A stretch of DNA of 6,223 nt from Amylibacter sp. (lineage in GTDB: Bacteria; Pseudomonadota; Alphaproteobacteria; Rhodobacterales; Rhodobacteraceae), in NCBI GenBank assembly GCA_027083485.1, contig JALWOO010000321.1:1-6223 (forward strand), written 5' to 3'. This document shows, piece after piece, positions 5,996-6,223 of the stretch. Below the pieces are notes generated by a model. The model did not search any database and was not told the origin of the DNA. It saw only the letters and a list, made by a program, of their open reading frames with translations. The number at the start of each line of letters is the position of its first letter. Within the stretch, counting starts at the first letter, position 1. The translations under genes and the position numbers were made by a program.

Positions 5996-6012
5996 GTTGC
6001 AAAAAATGCAAC
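5996..6012. promoter_or_regulatory. Putative LysR-type operator palindrome
   Basis: GTTGCA-AAAAA-TGCAAC is a perfect 6-base inverted repeat with an A5 centre. It contains the T-N11-A pattern (T5998 to A6010) typical of LysR-family recognition sites. It sits just upstream of the lysR ribosome binding site in the divergent region with nirB. That is the classic location for the high-affinity site used in autorepression and in activation of the divergent operon. The binder is inferred from adjacency. Confidence 0.6.
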
Positions 6013-6031
6013 AGAGCGAGGAGTGGGGCGT

Positions 6032-6223
6032 ATGAGACACCTGCAAGTTCTTAAATTCATAGAGAAAATCGCCAGAACCGGATCCCTGCGCTCTGCGGCG
6101 GAAGAGCTGGGAATCACCCCCTCCGCGTTAAACCGCCGCATATTGGGGGTGGAAGAGGAGCTGGGCGTGGAGATTTTCGAGCGCCACCCCGCCGGTTTGC
6201 GCCCCAATATTGCCGGTGAAATC
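6032..6223 (+). CDS. LysR-family transcriptional regulator, N-terminal fragment
   Basis: Only the first 64 codons are in the window; the gene runs off the right edge. The start ATG at 6032 has a GAGGAG site at 6018-6023. The visible part is the N-terminal helix-turn-helix of the LysR family: an opening helix HLQVLKFIEKIARTGSLRSA, the turn and recognition helix AAEELGITPSALNRRILGVE (residues 22-41), then the linker start EEELGVEIFERHPAGLRP. The family pattern 'AA..L..TPSA.......LE..LG..LFER' is evident. The effector domain is not visible, so the ligand is unknown. It is divergent from nirB and the shared region contains LysR-like sites, so it probably controls the nitrite operon in response to nitrogen source or nitrite. 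Confidence 0.9.
   Translation, partial: MRHLQVLKFIEKIARTGSLRSAAEELGITPSALNRRILGVEEELGVEIFERHPAGLRPNIAGEI

Noticed and set aside
5910..6011. 34-codon N-terminal extension of nirB from the ATG at 6011
   Set aside because: It would start inside the LysR-type palindrome, shows no ribosome binding site, and precedes the Rossmann strand that normally begins NirB; the ATG at 5909 has GGAG.
5996..6012. NtrC-type enhancer site or a sigma-54 promoter for nirB
   Set aside because: The palindrome has TGCA-like halves but does not match the NtrC consensus well, and no TGGCAC-N5-TTGC element was found in the region.

Overview
The window looks like chromosome from an alphaproteobacterium, most likely of the Rhodobacterales type. 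The basis is inference: GC-rich third codon positions, the character of the proteins, and a nitrite-assimilation operon that includes a fused phosphatase/kinase. No rRNA, tRNA or other marker is present to fix the taxonomy.

Left end (1-556). A divergent gene pair. On the minus strand is the first 44 codons of a succinylglutamate desuccinylase/aspartoacylase-family deacylase, cut by the window edge. On the plus strand is a complete ArsR-family repressor (227-556). The 92 bases between them hold two near-identical palindromic sites (146-167 and 207-228) facing each other. Between these sites are -35 hexamers for both directions that share almost the same bases (192-198). The pair reads as a compact self-regulated switch, and the arsR transcript may be leaderless.

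Centre (539-5909, all minus strand). Read in the direction of transcription, this is one apparent operon: nirB (NADH-dependent siroheme nitrite reductase, large subunit), nirD (small subunit with an intact Rieske motif, overlapping nirB by ATGA), a formate/nitrite-family transporter (nirC-like), and a 567-residue protein with an N-terminal PP2C phosphatase domain, a Ser/Thr kinase domain and a C-terminal membrane anchor. Nitrite would enter through the channel and be reduced to ammonium in the cytoplasm by NirBD. The phosphatase/kinase is a known neighbour of nitrate/nitrite assimilation genes in other bacteria, but I know of no established substrate. Its reading frame runs 18 bases into the convergent arsR, so the operon ends there. 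No nitrate reductase, siroheme synthase or nitrate transporter gene is visible in this window.

Right end (5910-6223). A 122-base divergent intergenic region separates nirB from the first 64 codons of a LysR-family regulator on the plus strand. It contains a perfect GTTGCA-N5-TGCAAC palindrome and two tandem TGTTGCT half-sites, the layout expected if this LysR protein controls both itself and the nitrite operon.

No mobile element, CRISPR array, RNA gene or phage feature was seen. The most useful items for follow-up are the kinase/phosphatase, the ArsR switch, the GC-only hairpin in front of the kinase start, and the LysR operator.
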